64,000 nucleotides of DNA from Plasmodium vivax (taxonomy: Eukaryota > Apicomplexa > Aconoidasida > Haemosporida > Plasmodiidae), in assembly GCF_000002415.2 (NCBI RefSeq), contig NC_009918.1, forward strand, positions 1,967,769 through 2,031,768, in the 5' to 3' direction. The notes beneath the pieces were generated by a model, which saw only the letters and a program-made list of their open reading frames with translations, ran no database searches and was not told the DNA's origin. Position 1 is the first letter of the stretch; each line of letters starts with the position of its first letter. A program made the translations under genes and the position numbers. Positions 1-11,235 of the stretch are shown in pieces.

Positions 1-3000
1 TTTAAAAATTTTATAACTTTGGCCAAGGCAAGTGAGGAAGTGAACGAGGGGGGGGGCACCGACAGGGATGGGGAGGATGGGCATGCCGCTGGTAGTGAAA
101 GGTTTCAGATGAACATGCACACGGGGGAGTTGGAAGACGACGGGGAGGAAGATGACGATGTAGAGGGGGATGATCTAGATGGAGATGATGATGCGGAGGG
201 AGATAATGCTGGAGAGGGAGAAGCTGAACTACCCGATGGAGAGGACGAATCGGAGGAGACGGACCAGAACGACGACAGCAGCGACTTTTTCTCGGAAGGA
301 AACGATGAGGAGAGCCAGTCGTCCGATGAGGAGGTTAAAAAAGGGAACGGATTTAGGAATAAGAAAGGGAATGCGCGAAAAAATAGCAAACGTGTTAGCA
401 GGAAGAACGCGAAAAAGGGTAGCATACTGAGGAAGAAGCAACAGGGACAGAACAAAAAGAGAAAAAAAAAAAAAAAAAAAATGAACGCATATTTAAGGTC
501 ATTTCGAGTAAGCGTAAACGAAAGTAGCATCAGTACGTACAAAGATATTATCCACAAAATTGTGATGGAGGACATTCCATTTTTACAACTATGTTTTAGT
601 GAGTGCTTAAAAAATAGAGCCTTTGTTATGAACGTGTTGATGTCGAGGCAGCATGATTCGAAGCTGCATGTCCGGTGCCATTTGTTAAAAATATTGCAAG
701 AGTTAATCGAAAATAATTTCATTCCCCTGAACTATTACAATAACTTGTGTTTGATATGCAGCGAGCGGATAAATGACAAGTCTCCACTGGTGAGGCAGAG
801 GGCGTTTACCCTCCTTTCGTGCATAGCGAGCGACGTGGTGAAGAATAAGTATGTCATCCCGCTGAACACGAGTAGGATAAAGAGGGAGCTGGCGAATCTC
901 AGCCGGAGGAAGGAGGCGCTGAAGAGGAAGGAGCAATCCAGCGGGACGGGAAAGAAGAGAGTTAATCTATCCGACAGTGACAGCAGTGATGGGGGGGGAA
1001 GCGACATATCGGATCGAGACCAAGCAAACGGGAGAGCACAAACTGGTGGTAACAACAACGTACCCACGGGAGTGAACAATAAAGAGAAGACAAAGAAGAA
1101 TCACCAGAATAAATACGACTTGCTAATAAAAATGTACAACGAGGTTTTATTCATTTCGATTATCGTTGACGACTGTGTGGAACTCTGCTTCAGGTTGCTC
1201 TACTCCGTGGTGGAGACGGACCAGAAGAGTGCCATCCGATTTATTATACTAGCACATATGTGTGGAAATAAAAAAGCGCAGCAACAAATGAACAGAGTAT
1301 GGTCTCTAATTTTTAGTAACAACTCCAGCATAGTAGAAATGATTATCAGCGAATTTGTAAATGTAAATATAACCTGTGATGACTATCGGATCAGTGCCTT
1401 TCGGTTAATTAATGTGTCTCTTAATAGTAAGCTGAAGGATCTCTCATGTTTAGAAAAAATAATGGAGTGCCTGCTAATGCAGGAGAAGTCCATCGTAAGT
1501 GTTACCAAATTGCTGGATGAATTGTTTAATATCATTTTTGTAGATACTTTTAGTGAGAACAAAAATTTGATCATCAAGGAAGGGGCCCTCCTCCTCATGA
1601 AGATACTCTGCTATTCCATTCACACGGTTAATTTGAAAAAAGGGAAGAAGGAACATCACTTTGTTTTTAGCAACAAAAGGAAGCATCTCATTTTGGTCTT
1701 CATCAATCAATACAAGGAAAATCTTCACTTCATCAATTTGCTAATTTTAATTCTGAGGTATAATAAGACGAATAAAATTGTCCAAAATTTACTCATCATT
1801 TTGTTTAACCTTGTTTTTGATCATATATCTGATGGGAAGGGGGAGAAAAATGGGGAAACCTTTTCCGCTAGTGAGTTGAATCCCCGGGCATCCTCCCTGG
1901 GGAAGAGCAAAAAGGGGCGTACCAGCATTAACGGCGTTGTAGTGAACACACACAGTGGGGAAACTCCCCAACTGGTTGACTGCTTCCCCTTGCACGATGA
2001 CCGAAATGTGTGGTTTAAGTGTTGCCAATCCATTGTGGAAAGCATGTACGAACACTTTGATGATTTCCTCGCCATCTTTACGATGAAGATGAAGAACATG
2101 TTTAGTGCCATCGTGTGTGGTGGGAACAGAAGTGCGAATGAAGATTTGAGTGAAAGCAGGGGGAGAGACAGCTCGGCGTGCAGACTGCGCAGCAAGGGAG
2201 TGGACGAGGGGGAAGAGAGCGCAGTAGACAAGTCCAACAAAGTGTCCTGCTTCATGCTAACCAAATTTATATTCGTGTCAGGCCACCTAGGGTTATATAC
2301 CTACATATATGCAGAAAAGATACAAAACAATTTGAAGAAAATCGCCTCAAAAAGTGACAGCAACTATGGAATGTGCACGAAGGAAGAAAAGGACAGGGAA
2401 TATTTCGACTACGTGGTTGAAAATATGATTGTGTGTAATAATTTGTTGGGCAAGAAAATTATGCCTTTAATATTTTTAATTTTGAGTAACCCGGAGGGTT
2501 TTTTTAATGACTGCGTAGTTAAGGGTGAGGTGGAAGGGGAAGCGGGAGCGGGAGCGGGGAAGAAGTGGCCTCTTAAAAGTGGCAGTTTCGCTCCGTTTAA
2601 GGGCGCCGACAATGCGAAGGATGACATCTACATGCATTATGAGATGTACCTACTCGTCCTGGTTTGTCTGCTAACCCTGTGCAAGTTTTGCATAATTTCG
2701 CAAAAGTTTTGCCAGAGCGTTGTGAGGGACCACGTGTCGATTATACAGCTGATTGTGTCCATCATAACGGAGGAGGGGAACTCCATTTTTGAGCTGAAAA
2801 CGGAGGCGTTGCTGGGGGGAGGGGGCGCCCCCTCGAATGGAGACGACGCGGGGAGCGACCGCATGTTGAGCGATGAGAGTGACGGTGGTTACGGCGGTGA
2901 CGATGGTGGCCATGGCAACCGTGGTAGTCATGATAACCGTGGTGGGGCCCCTTCCGGGCAGTCCTCCTCCCGCAGGGGCAGACGGAAGAGGGGAGAAGCC

Positions 3001-4077
3001 AAAAAGGAAGACACCCATTTGTGCATCGAAGATGAGAAGGTGGAGGGATTCGCCACCCCTGAGGAGGGAAGCAGCGGGGAGGACCCGTGGAGTCTCTTTC
3101 GAAGCAAAATCATGTTCAGGACGATCTCAAACATAAGGAAAATGCTCCTAATCAGTTACGCCGATTTGTTATACAGGCACCCAAATTTATTGGAGCCGTA
3201 TAACAAGTACATTTTTAAAGTTCTGAACGATAGGGATATAAATATGAGAAGGACAGCCGTCTCTGTCTTTACGCACCTCTTCATGACGGACACGGTGAAG
3301 GCCAGGAATATCCTGCTGGTCCATATGATGTACTTAACCATCGACCAGGATGAAAAAATATCGAGTGGGTCCAAATCGTTCTTCTATGAATTAGACAGGA
3401 AGTCGCATGTGACCCTGGTGAACAATATATGCGATATGATTTCCGTGTTGGCGAAAAATGAAAAGAAACTCAAATACGAAATGAATAAAGAAATTGAAGA
3501 GTTCCTTCTGAGCTTTATTAAAAAGAGTAAATATAACGAAACGTTGGTTGAGAAAATTTTTAAAAAAATGAAAGAAGTTAATATTAACAAAACGGACGCG
3601 CTGAAACTGTACATGCAGGTCTTTCTAAACATTCAAATTGATGAGAAGGTGCTCAGCAGAATGAATAAATGCTTTCCCCTGATCAGATACATCATAAGGG
3701 AGAATCAGTACATTCAAGACAGTTTCATTCATATATGTAAGAAGGCCACCGAGAAAAAGAGGGGAAGGCCCGCAGAGGAAGGGCAGCACCAACAGCAGCA
3801 ACAACAGCAGCAGCAGCAGCAGTTGAATGCGTCCAACAATGAAAAGGGAAATAACGAACGGGTCGAAAATGACAAATCGGAAAATAAAATGAGGGAACTG
3901 GCTGAAGATATTTTAAGCAAAATAGAGTCCACCACAAATAAATCCAAAAACGTTTCGAACGCTCATGGGGGTGCAACAAATGCTGTTTTGAAGGAGTCCA
4001 GAAGTAAGGACGACGATGATGTGGTTAGAAATGACGAGGAACTGAGCATGAGCAGAAATGAGGAGGGTGACAATTAG
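1..4077 (+). CDS. CAPD2: Condensin I subunit CAP-D2 (Cnd1/YCS4 family), 5' partial
   Basis: HEAT-repeat subunit of condensin, which compacts mitotic chromosomes with SMC2/SMC4. The frame is open to the left edge: the first codons in frame (from base 1) contain no stop, and the apparent start at 19 is TTG, so the N-terminal part or an upstream exon lies outside the window. The visible part starts with a very acidic Asp/Glu/Gly stretch and then a Lys/Arg block (to about base 480). HEAT-like helices follow from about base 490. The Cnd1 C-terminal domain lies at about bases 3110-3560. There the phrases THLFMTDTVKAR, KSFFYEL and NETLVEKIFKKM match CAP-D2 rather than CAP-D3. Several Plasmodium-type low-complexity inserts interrupt the helices (about 900-1110, 1840-1980, 2520-2600, 2810-3080), and a polyglutamine tract sits near 3787-3822. 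The stop is TAG at 4075-4077. It converges with the next gene. Family call is confident; D2 over D3 rests on local similarity from memory. Confidence 0.85.
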   Translation, partial: FKNFITLAKASEEVNEGGGTDRDGEDGHAAGSERFQMNMHTGELEDDGEEDDDVEGDDLDGDDDAEGDNAGEGEAELPDGEDESEETDQNDDSSDFFSEGNDEESQSSDEEVKKGNGFRNKKGNARKNSKRVSRKNAKKGSILRKKQQGQNKKRKKKKKKMNAYLRSFRVSVNESSISTYKDIIHKIVMEDIPFLQLCFSECLKNRAFVMNVLMSRQHDSKLHVRCHLLKILQELIENNFIPLNYYNNLCLICSERINDKSPLVRQRAFTLLSCIASDVVKNKYVIPLNTSRIKRELANLSRRKEALKRKEQSSGTGKKRVNLSDSDSSDGGGSDISDRDQANGRAQTGGNNNVPTGVNNKEKTKKNHQNKYDLLIKMYNEVLFISIIVDDCVELCFRLLYSVVETDQKSAIRFIILAHMCGNKKAQQQMNRVWSLIFSNNSSIVEMIISEFVNVNITCDDYRISAFRLINVSLNSKLKDLSCLEKIMECLLMQEKSIVSVTKLLDELFNIIFVDTFSENKNLIIKEGALLLMKILCYSIHTVNLKKGKKEHHFVFSNKRKHLILVFINQYKENLHFINLLILILRYNKTNKIVQNLLIILFNLVFDHISDGKGEKNGETFSASELNPRASSLGKSKKGRTSINGVVVNTHSGETPQLVDCFPLHDDRNVWFKCCQSIVESMYEHFDDFLAIFTMKMKNMFSAIVCGGNRSANEDLSESRGRDSSACRLRSKGVDEGEESAVDKSNKVSCFMLTKFIFVSGHLGLYTYIYAEKIQNNLKKIASKSDSNYGMCTKEEKDREYFDYVVENMIVCNNLLGKKIMPLIFLILSNPEGFFNDCVVKGEVEGEAGAGAGKKWPLKSGSFAPFKGADNAKDDIYMHYEMYLLVLVCLLTLCKFCIISQKFCQSVVRDHVSIIQLIVSIITEEGNSIFELKTEALLGGGGAPSNGDDAGSDRMLSDESDGGYGGDDGGHGNRGSHDNRGGAPSGQSSSRRGRRKRGEAKKEDTHLCIEDEKVEGFATPEEGSSGEDPWSLFRSKIMFRTISNIRKMLLISYADLLYRHPNLLEPYNKYIFKVLNDRDINMRRTAVSVFTHLFMTDTVKARNILLVHMMYLTIDQDEKISSGSKSFFYELDRKSHVTLVNNICDMISVLAKNEKKLKYEMNKEIEEFLLSFIKKSKYNETLVEKIFKKMKEVNINKTDALKLYMQVFLNIQIDEKVLSRMNKCFPLIRYIIRENQYIQDSFIHICKKATEKKRGRPAEEGQHQQQQQQQQQQQLNASNNEKGNNERVENDKSENKMRELAEDILSKIESTTNKSKNVSNAHGGATNAVLKESRSKDDDDVVRNDEELSMSRNEEGDN

Positions 4078-5128
4078 CGGTGGGGAGCGAATTGGGACCG
4101 CACCATGGAGGTGCTCCTTTGGAGGAAGGAGAGACCGTTTTACAGTCGAGCGGAAAAAGGGGATTAACGGATGATCAAATGGGAGACTCCACCAATCCGC
4201 ATATTTTCTAGTTAAAGCGGCGGCGAAAGATTTGGCAGCAATCAGCTAGCCATTTTGTCGCTATCGCGTCACGTGTTTGTTCTTGTTTCTTTAATTTGTG
4301 GGGAAGCAGTCCCAGGGGCGTCCATCATGCTCGGACCTGCCCCCCCACATGAACTTACATCCGTACATTGGTACACATTTGCGTGCACCCATTTTTATGC
4401 CTATTTGTGTAACTACAAATTAGCTCTTTTTTCGTCCTTGTTGCGTTTTCCCGCCGCTCGTGCGTATGCATGTACCATTGAAATATCCAAACGAGCAGCG
4501 TGAGGCAAAATGGAACATCGTTCGAGCGAGTTTGTGGCACCCACGTTTGTGCGTTTATGCAATGCGCGCTGCGTTTCACCGGGCTTGCGGCGATCACGGG
4601 GGTGTGCAAGAGGGGAGGTGGGAAGATGGGAAAGGGGAAACGTGGGAAAGTGAGTATCTGTGCAGGTGCGCACGTACATATGAGAGTATGTATGCACGCA
4701 TGTATGCATGCTTCGCGCGTTTTTCTTTTCTTTTTTTTCCCCCTTCGCGCTGCACTGCAACAAATGAACAACCTCTTGACAATTTTGAAACCGCTCACCG
4801 TTTTGTGAATCTTAAAAAAAGGGTAAACGTTTGAAGGGCGCGTAATGGAAGATGAAAGGTGCGTCCACGCGGGGGTGCCCATCTTCCATTTCATAACGTA
4901 GAAGGGGGGGTGTCCTTTTGGGTAGGAAGCTGGATTTATTCCGGGGAAATACTCGCAAAATTGTGTGGAATGTTCTGCTTCTCCTCGTGTCCTTTTTTGA
5001 GAAGGTGGCTGAAGGGGAGGGGTCAACGACGGGCGTGGAATCGCGAGCGGAGTTATATGCCACCTAGATGGATTATTTTTTTGCCAGTTGTGCGTCATAT
5101 GGTACTACCCCACGGAGCACTGCATCAT
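4078..5128. other. Convergent intergenic region
   Basis: Sequence between the stop of the condensin gene and the stop of the minus-strand radial-spoke gene. It should hold both 3' UTRs. ORFs here are short, lack homology and lie among alternating purine-pyrimidine stretches (cgcacgtacatatg type, about 4660-4715). One TGCATGC core occurs near 4704. I see no gene. Confidence 0.6.
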
Positions 5129-7875
5129 TTAAATTTTCTGTTTGATAACGATGTAGGTTTTGCGTGGGGCCAATTTTTTTAACCTTTTATAGGCCTCAAG
5201 TATCTCCGTTCTGGAGGCAAAGCTCTTTTCTATCATGTCTTGAAAGTGGGGGGAAAAATGGCATACATATGTGAGGATAAAAACAGGTTGTGCTTAACGT
5301 GCACGATCGCATGGAGTAGGGCGCATGCGTATACGTGTATTTTACCCGAGATGACGTAGTGGACTATTTCCTTTTTCACCCTTATCTGAACGGAACGAGC
5401 GATGTTTTTATGGTTTGGGAATGTATTGCTCAGAGAGTTGTTTTTTTAAGGGCGAATTTTGAAGCAAATAAAGAGGGGAGTTTTCCCAAGCGGGTCCTCA
5501 CCAGGTACAGAATTAAGTCCGCCAGCCATGGGAGCACGATTCGGTTCATGTTTTTCTGGAAGGCGGGGGGGCACGCAAGGGGGAAATTGTGCATATGTAC
5601 ATATGCGTAGGAATAGGCATATACATACGCATATACTTATGCATAGGAATTGACATATACACCTAACTGTGCACTGGTGCGTAAATACTACACAGTTGAG
5701 CGCCGAGCCGTTGGTTCTCTCCCCATGGAAGTCCCTCCCCCTTTTACCTCCAAGCCGCTCGGGAAATAATCCATAAGGGAATACAGGTCCAAGTTTTTCT
5801 GAAGTATAAAGTGCATGTTTTTCTGGGCTTTACTATGGGCAATCTTTTTTTTCATTATAATTTCGACTTTCTTTTTGAGTAGGATCCTGTCTTTTATTTT
5901 ATGTTGCTAAGGTTGAGAGGAGGTGGAAGCGGCAGACATGCAAATGGTGGGAAGAGGATCCGCTACAAGTTTTCATTCACTCAAAAGAGTGCGCATATAT
6001 GTGTCTGTTTTTTTTTTGTCCTCCTTTTTGCGAATATGAAACGGATTTATTACCGTTTGTTCGTAAAACGTGTCGCTATTCTGTTCGTAGTTTTTAAGGG
6101 ATTGATATTTCTCTTGTCTGATTTGTTCGTAATGGTTAATTTTGCCTTTTATTTTGCTTAACTCTTGGTCTTCGTAGATCTGTCAGGGGGAGAGGAGCAA
6201 AAAAAAGAGAAAAAAAAAAACATAATTCCATGTAAGCACATGCTAGTGTGCATAATGCTGAGTGGAGCTATGAGGGGACTTGCGCACAGGCCCATGTGTT
6301 CCGCCTGGAGAGAAAGCTACCTCTTTTAACGCTTCATTTAGGACATCTTCAACGAGCTTCTCAATCTGGGGCTTCACTTTCCTTTTTTTTTTTTAAAGTA
6401 CAAAAGGGGGTAAACAAAATGGTGAGTGGGGTAGAGCAACGTGTGTGTATGGACGTATAAATTGATGGATGAAACAACCAAATGGGATGTCCTCCCCTGA
6501 ATTGCATTTTCATCACTGCTATGCTGGAATCACGCATGGTCATTTTTCTTTTGGATGTTCATCGATCGGTATATTTTTTTTTTTCCTACTCGTAATATTT
6601 GGTAAAGTCGTCAAGGAAGACCTGCGTTTCCGCGTCCCTGTAGGTTGGCTTCCTTATTAACTCGTTTTTTCTATCCCTAATTCGTTTTTTCTTTCTATCC
6701 TCTAACTCTCGCTTCTTCTTTTTTTTAAACTGCTCTATAATGTCTGCGCATTGAAAGTCGTCACTTGAGTCTTCTTCCACGGATTGGCTACTGGAGGAGG
6801 GGGTGGCATTTTTCCTCTTCCTCACTGAATCGTCTTCGCATTTTTCCGACTGAATTTGTACATTTTGTTTCTTCAGAAGATGGCTAAGATATTTATCATC
6901 ACTTTTTATTTGTATGAATGGGGGGTCATTTATTTTATCTGTTTTGTCTTTACCATTTGATTTTGCTTCGTGCGTGGTGTTTCCCCTGCCACGTTTATGC
7001 CCTTCACCATATGGCTTAACAGCATCGTTTGGGTGGCGTTCCCCCTTTGTTTTGTTTAACGTTTGTTCGCGATATTTTGCTGATAAGATGTTGTTGTCTT
7101 TTTTCGCTTCCATTTTTTTTCCAGGCTTGGTTTCCCCACTGTCTGCGTAGCACGATTTGGCTCTATCATTTTGGGTAGCTGCAAAGAGGGGGTGAATAAG
7201 AGCGGGTTTTACTTTTTCATTTTTTTTGATCCACCTTTTTGGAGTACACCCTTTAGGGGGAAACTTATCGCCTTCTTGTGTTACCACTTTTTAGTGAGCT
7301 GTGTGTGGACGTGTTGGGGCAATCCTTCCCCTTTTTCCCGCGGGAGTTTGCAGCCTGGTTGAGAACAGTAGCAGTGTGTGTGTGGGTTTCATATTGACAT
7401 GGGCACATATGTAATCATGAGGGGAACAGAACTCGAGGTGGCCCACTAAGATGCAACCTCCTGCATAGGTAAATCTTTTGTGACGATCTATTTTTGGAAG
7501 ATGGCGAAAGAGGCGCTGGCGGAGTTGAACACACTTTGAGCATTCTTTCGGGAGAAAATAAAAAAGGGGAAGTTACAACTTTGCGCTCCACCCACTTGGT
7601 GGCTATCACACCGTTTAGTTTACCTGTCCGTGCGCTTTTAGAGGCCTCTTAGCGTTCACATTGCTGCCCGATTTGCAGGATGGTTGCTTTTTGGATTTTA
7701 TTCTGAGATGGGGGTGGAAGTTGGGAAGGACCGCATAAAGGTGCCTTTGTGGTGTCTACATGGAGAGGGGTATTCCTAAGCGGTGATTACGTGAAGAACA
7801 TTGTGCCTTTATGCTGGCTCTCAAATTTGATTACCCTACTGATTCTACTTTAAGGTTCGCCTCATCTTTCTTCAT
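5129..7875 (-). CDS. RSP3: Radial spoke protein 3 homologue (ten exons, 499 aa model)
   Basis: Exon model on the minus strand, in coding order: 7835-7875, 7624-7702, 7458-7533, 6590-7286, 6321-6381, 5981-6179, 5748-5890, 5502-5555, 5346-5385, 5129-5238. The total of 1500 nt is in frame throughout, and introns are GT-AG. The core across exons 4-6 reads RDAETQ, then KVKPQIEKLVEDVLNEALKE, then a DQEL..HYEQIRQEKY block. This is the conserved RSP3 order: a TQ motif, an amphipathic helix that in Chlamydomonas binds RIIa/Dpy30 dimerisation domains, and the HFEQIRN-like segment. Downstream, the NRIVLPWL motif matches the RSP3 C-terminal FMPWL region. An FTYAG segment in exon 3 may correspond to the N-terminal GNTYA motif. 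RSP3 is the structural base of axonemal radial spokes, so expression in male gametocytes is expected. Exon 4 carries a long lysine-rich, charged insert. The exon 3 and exon 6 boundaries are the least certain; the large exon 4 and exons 5-8 are firm. Confidence 0.75.
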
Positions 7876-8943
7876 TTTTACTTACAAGGAAGGGAAAGGA
7901 AAAACGGGGAGAAATAACTGCCTGTGACATGCCATAGGGGAACAGCCCTTCCGTGTGCAGGCATCCTTGTCTGTGCCCCTGACCGGGGGGGAGAAGTAAA
8001 AAACGGAAGTGGAAAAAAGCTATGACACAGGGCGATGTCATTCGATGTAAAGAGGTTTAACGCAGATAGGGGGACAATGGAGGTGAAGTTTGTTTCTTCT
8101 CCTTTCTTGTCTCTTTTTCGTCAAAAGTTAAAAAAAAAAAAAAATGCAAAAATATGCGCATGCACATTTGGGGGCCAACATAGCAGTAGTGAGATGAACG
8201 AATTGGTGAAGCGTTTCCATTTGGGGGGAGTCACAATAATGCATGAGTTAGGAAGTAGAAGGGATGGAATAAGTTCCCCGAAAGGCATTTCATGGTTTAC
8301 ATTTCTTTCTGGACGTTTTAAAAGTTCCTCGCGTTTTTATTGAGTATACAAAAAAAAAGTTCGCATATACAGACGCGCTTTACTTTTGGGGGTTCAGTTT
8401 GGTCAATTTTTCGTAAATCGAAAGGGGGAGAATAAAATTCATTTTAGGGATGGTAACTGTGTAGTTATTCACAAATTGGAGTGACATGTTGGGGGATTTA
8501 TCCAAAAGGGGATGGCAAAAATGAAGAGACAGTCTACACAAGGGAGTACTTTCCCGGTAAAAAAAACGCGGTGGAAAGGTGGAGCATAAATGTGTCCTCA
8601 CAAAAGGGCACATCTGCTTAAAAGAACAAAAAAAAAAAAAAAAAGGGAACGTCTTCCCACTGACAAATAGAGAAAGAATGGGATTCATCTCTAAGAGCTC
8701 ATAGGTACACCTGGGCGCACTTGTACATTTAACCCCAGATGTGTACCCTTTTGTTCTGCTCTGTTTGGTCACTTTGAAGGGAATCCCCTTCGAGTGAACC
8801 CCGCACAGGTGTTAGGGTTGCTCCTATTTTCTCCTTTTCAGTGTTTCACTCTCCCAGTTATGCCGTCTACGGAGTGGATAAGCAGATATATCGAGGGGGG
8901 AAATCGCGATGGTCGACCTACATTCCCGCAGCCCACTTGCACA
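7876..8943. other. Intergenic region between two minus-strand genes
   Basis: Upstream flank of the radial-spoke gene and 3' flank of the next gene. It contains homopolymer A runs (8131-8145 and 8627-8644) typical of Plasmodium promoters. Two ORFs of about 100-130 codons (8035-8343 + and 8380-8772 -) have poly-K or poly-F translated from these runs and no recognisable motif, so I do not call them. Confidence 0.55.
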
Positions 8944-11235
8944 TTATAAAAATAAAAAATCGTAGAGGATGTTCTGAAAATGTTGAAGCTGGGTTGTGTC
9001 CTCCGGTAGGACAGTGCACTTCTTTTCAAATTGGTTGTTCCGCCCTTTCTTTTTTGTGGCTATTTTCACACAATTCTCCTTCCGCTGGTTCAGTATCACA
9101 TTAACGGCATCGAATATTTTTTTCACTTTATGGGTGAATTTCTTGGTCCGTCTGTTTGCGTCCAGCACAATTTGAAACTTTCGGAGGTCCATCAAATGTA
9201 TCAGGTTGAGGAACTCCTGGGGAGAGTAAAAAAAAGAGGTGAACAAATACTCTACAAAATAAAAAAAGTGCTTCCGATCAGTGTAGTGCCTTTTTTGTAT
9301 AAAGAAGTTACGTTGACGTTCCTTCAGCACATCGATTAGGTATTCATTTTTCAAATTTAAGAGGATTAAATGTTTTAAAATAAAAAGCTGTTCGTAGGTA
9401 TCTATGCTGTTTAGGTAGCACACAATGTTGAAGGAGAATTCTGCCATGAAGTGGGCGAAAAAGTTTTCCCTCAAGTTGTAGGCCGATTGTTCAATTGGGG
9501 GGGGTTCACAATTGGGGGTGGGTTTTATGGGAATGCCGCAAGTTGTGCTGACTGCTTCTTTGTCTTCGTGCGGTGGAGTGAGGAGGTCGTGCAGGGTGTA
9601 CTGGTTAATCGAGTTTAAAAAGAGGGAGTACCTTTCCTGGATTGATTGCAAGTCGAATGGGGGTTCTTCGATAGGGGTCTCTCCAAAGGGGGGGTAACCA
9701 AACGGGCGGATCTCCCAATTCAGCATGTTCCCCCTTTTGAGGTAGTACAAAACGCTTAGAAGGCAATAGCAAACGTCGGGGGTTGTTTCCCCCTTGAGGA
9801 TAGACTCACAGGATACCCTCTTGAGGAAGGCGTAACATATTTTTACATTTACACAAGCGCCATCATCACAGATATGTTTGAACAGCTCGTGGGAGAGGAC
9901 GTTCAAATGGAAGACCTTCAAATGGTTAACCCCTTCCGTAACCCTTTCCATGTTTTGAAAGAATAAAGAAAACACTTGAAGGTATAGCTTTGCATCTCTG
10001 TACACGTCCTCCTTTACACTTATGCCGTTTTCTATTTTCTCCATGACAAATTTGCCATCAATAAATTCGCACTCTGTGAGCATATTTTTCAGCAAATGGA
10101 AGTGAAGGCGAATGTACAGGTCGTAGGTTGACGTATTTTCACACTGTTGTTGGAGGTACGAATTGAGGATGTCCTCTTCATAGGGTTCACTTCCATCGTA
10201 GGAGTGGTGGTCACTGCTCCTTCCCTTTTCATTACTGCTAAACGTGTGTTGGCTAAACTGTGTATCTATGCTGTAAATAATTTTTAAAAAAATTCTTCTG
10301 CTGATTATATTTTCTGCATGCAAATAATTTAACAGTAACAAACTTGTGTACATGTTCTTTTGTACGTTCATGTAAATGTTGCTATAATTGTGCGTCAGGA
10401 TTTCCTTAATTTTTAAGTGGGTCTTTTTCATTTCTGCGGAGATGTCTGCTTGCTGGGGGGGGCCATTTTGCACTGATGGGGCTTCCTCCGCCGGGGGGGT
10501 TTCGCACAGGTGAGTTTCGCACCGGGGTAGTCTACCGCTCACGCTGTTTGTGTTGCCTCCCTGTTCGATCAGCCTACCGTTGTGTTGAGGTGGACATTCG
10601 GGGGTGCTCTGTTCACCTGGAAACGCTTCACCGGTGTCGCCCCTTGCGGGGAGGGCCAAATTGCCCATCACCTCCCCGTAATACTTCTCCTTCCATTTTA
10701 TATTTTCATTAACATCTTCCAGGTAGTCCTCCGCGTGGGCACTTTCATTGTCCCCTTGCGACGGGTGGAGGAGGTTGTCCAGGTGTATCTTCCTCACGAT
10801 GGAAACTAGCACGTACAGGTGTTTGCTATTCAAGAAGCAGGAATGGCGAAACAGATGCTCTATAACTGCGTGTAGAATTTTAAAATTTAGCATATTATAT
10901 TTGTGCGAGAGGACCAGCGTGGACACCACTTGGTTGATTGTAAATGCGTTTAAATGAATTAGTATTTTATTTTGGGCTTCTTTTATCTTTATAAGGTTAT
11001 ACTCGTCTGCCCTGTTTTTCATCGTTTTCATGAGGACTTCAAAATTGTATTTTTCATTTTCCCTTTGCGCAGGCAGAGAGTAGGATATGTGGGTGCTCAC
11101 TTTTTTTTTTCGCTCAGCGATGCTGCCACTGCTATGGAAGTACCTTCTATGACACCCGCTTTGTTTAGCATCAGGGGGATGCTTTTTCCCCTTCAAAAGT
11201 TTCAGCACAGCGAGGCAGCTATTTTTCACTCGCAT
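8944..11235 (-). CDS. Conserved protein with helical repeats, probably organellar
   Basis: Single-exon 763-residue ORF with an ATG at 11233-11235. The first about 35 residues are basic and rich in Lys, Arg, His and Ser with almost no acidic residues (MRVKN start, then KLLKGKK and HRRYFHSS). This resembles a mitochondrial presequence. The body alternates Leu/Ile/Phe/His-rich helices of about 35-40 residues (residues about 80-160 and again about 270-520), reminiscent of the heptatricopeptide (FASTK/RAP-type) repeats that apicomplexans use in mitochondrial RNA and rRNA metabolism. A low-complexity insert rich in Glu, Pro, Thr and Gly separates two helical parts (about 185-265). I do not see the C-terminal RAP domain; the protein ends in a basic, non-helical tail. 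Function is not recognised from sequence; the repeat class and targeting are inferences. Confidence 0.8.
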   Translation of the reverse strand: MRVKNSCLAVLKLLKGKKHPPDAKQSGCHRRYFHSSGSIAERKKKVSTHISYSLPAQRENEKYNFEVLMKTMKNRADEYNLIKIKEAQNKILIHLNAFTINQVVSTLVLSHKYNMLNFKILHAVIEHLFRHSCFLNSKHLYVLVSIVRKIHLDNLLHPSQGDNESAHAEDYLEDVNENIKWKEKYYGEVMGNLALPARGDTGEAFPGEQSTPECPPQHNGRLIEQGGNTNSVSGRLPRCETHLCETPPAEEAPSVQNGPPQQADISAEMKKTHLKIKEILTHNYSNIYMNVQKNMYTSLLLLNYLHAENIISRRIFLKIIYSIDTQFSQHTFSSNEKGRSSDHHSYDGSEPYEEDILNSYLQQQCENTSTYDLYIRLHFHLLKNMLTECEFIDGKFVMEKIENGISVKEDVYRDAKLYLQVFSLFFQNMERVTEGVNHLKVFHLNVLSHELFKHICDDGACVNVKICYAFLKRVSCESILKGETTPDVCYCLLSVLYYLKRGNMLNWEIRPFGYPPFGETPIEEPPFDLQSIQERYSLFLNSINQYTLHDLLTPPHEDKEAVSTTCGIPIKPTPNCEPPPIEQSAYNLRENFFAHFMAEFSFNIVCYLNSIDTYEQLFILKHLILLNLKNEYLIDVLKERQRNFFIQKRHYTDRKHFFYFVEYLFTSFFYSPQEFLNLIHLMDLRKFQIVLDANRRTKKFTHKVKKIFDAVNVILNQRKENCVKIATKKKGRNNQFEKKCTVLPEDTTQLQHFQNILYDFLFL

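Noticed and set aside
105..722. 205-codon minus-strand ORF opposite the CAP-D2 N-terminus
   Set aside because: Ser/Phe-rich complement of the Asp/Glu and Lys codons of the real gene.
4355..5098. 247-codon minus-strand ORF downstream of CAP-D2
   Set aside because: His/Thr/Cys-rich composition arises from alternating cacaca/catacg DNA; no family resemblance, and it lies in the 3' flank of two convergent genes.
8035..8772. Two ORFs (8035-8343 +, 8380-8772 -)
   Set aside because: Each depends on a homopolymer A run read as poly-K or poly-F, with no conserved motif; both lie in a normal intergenic gap.
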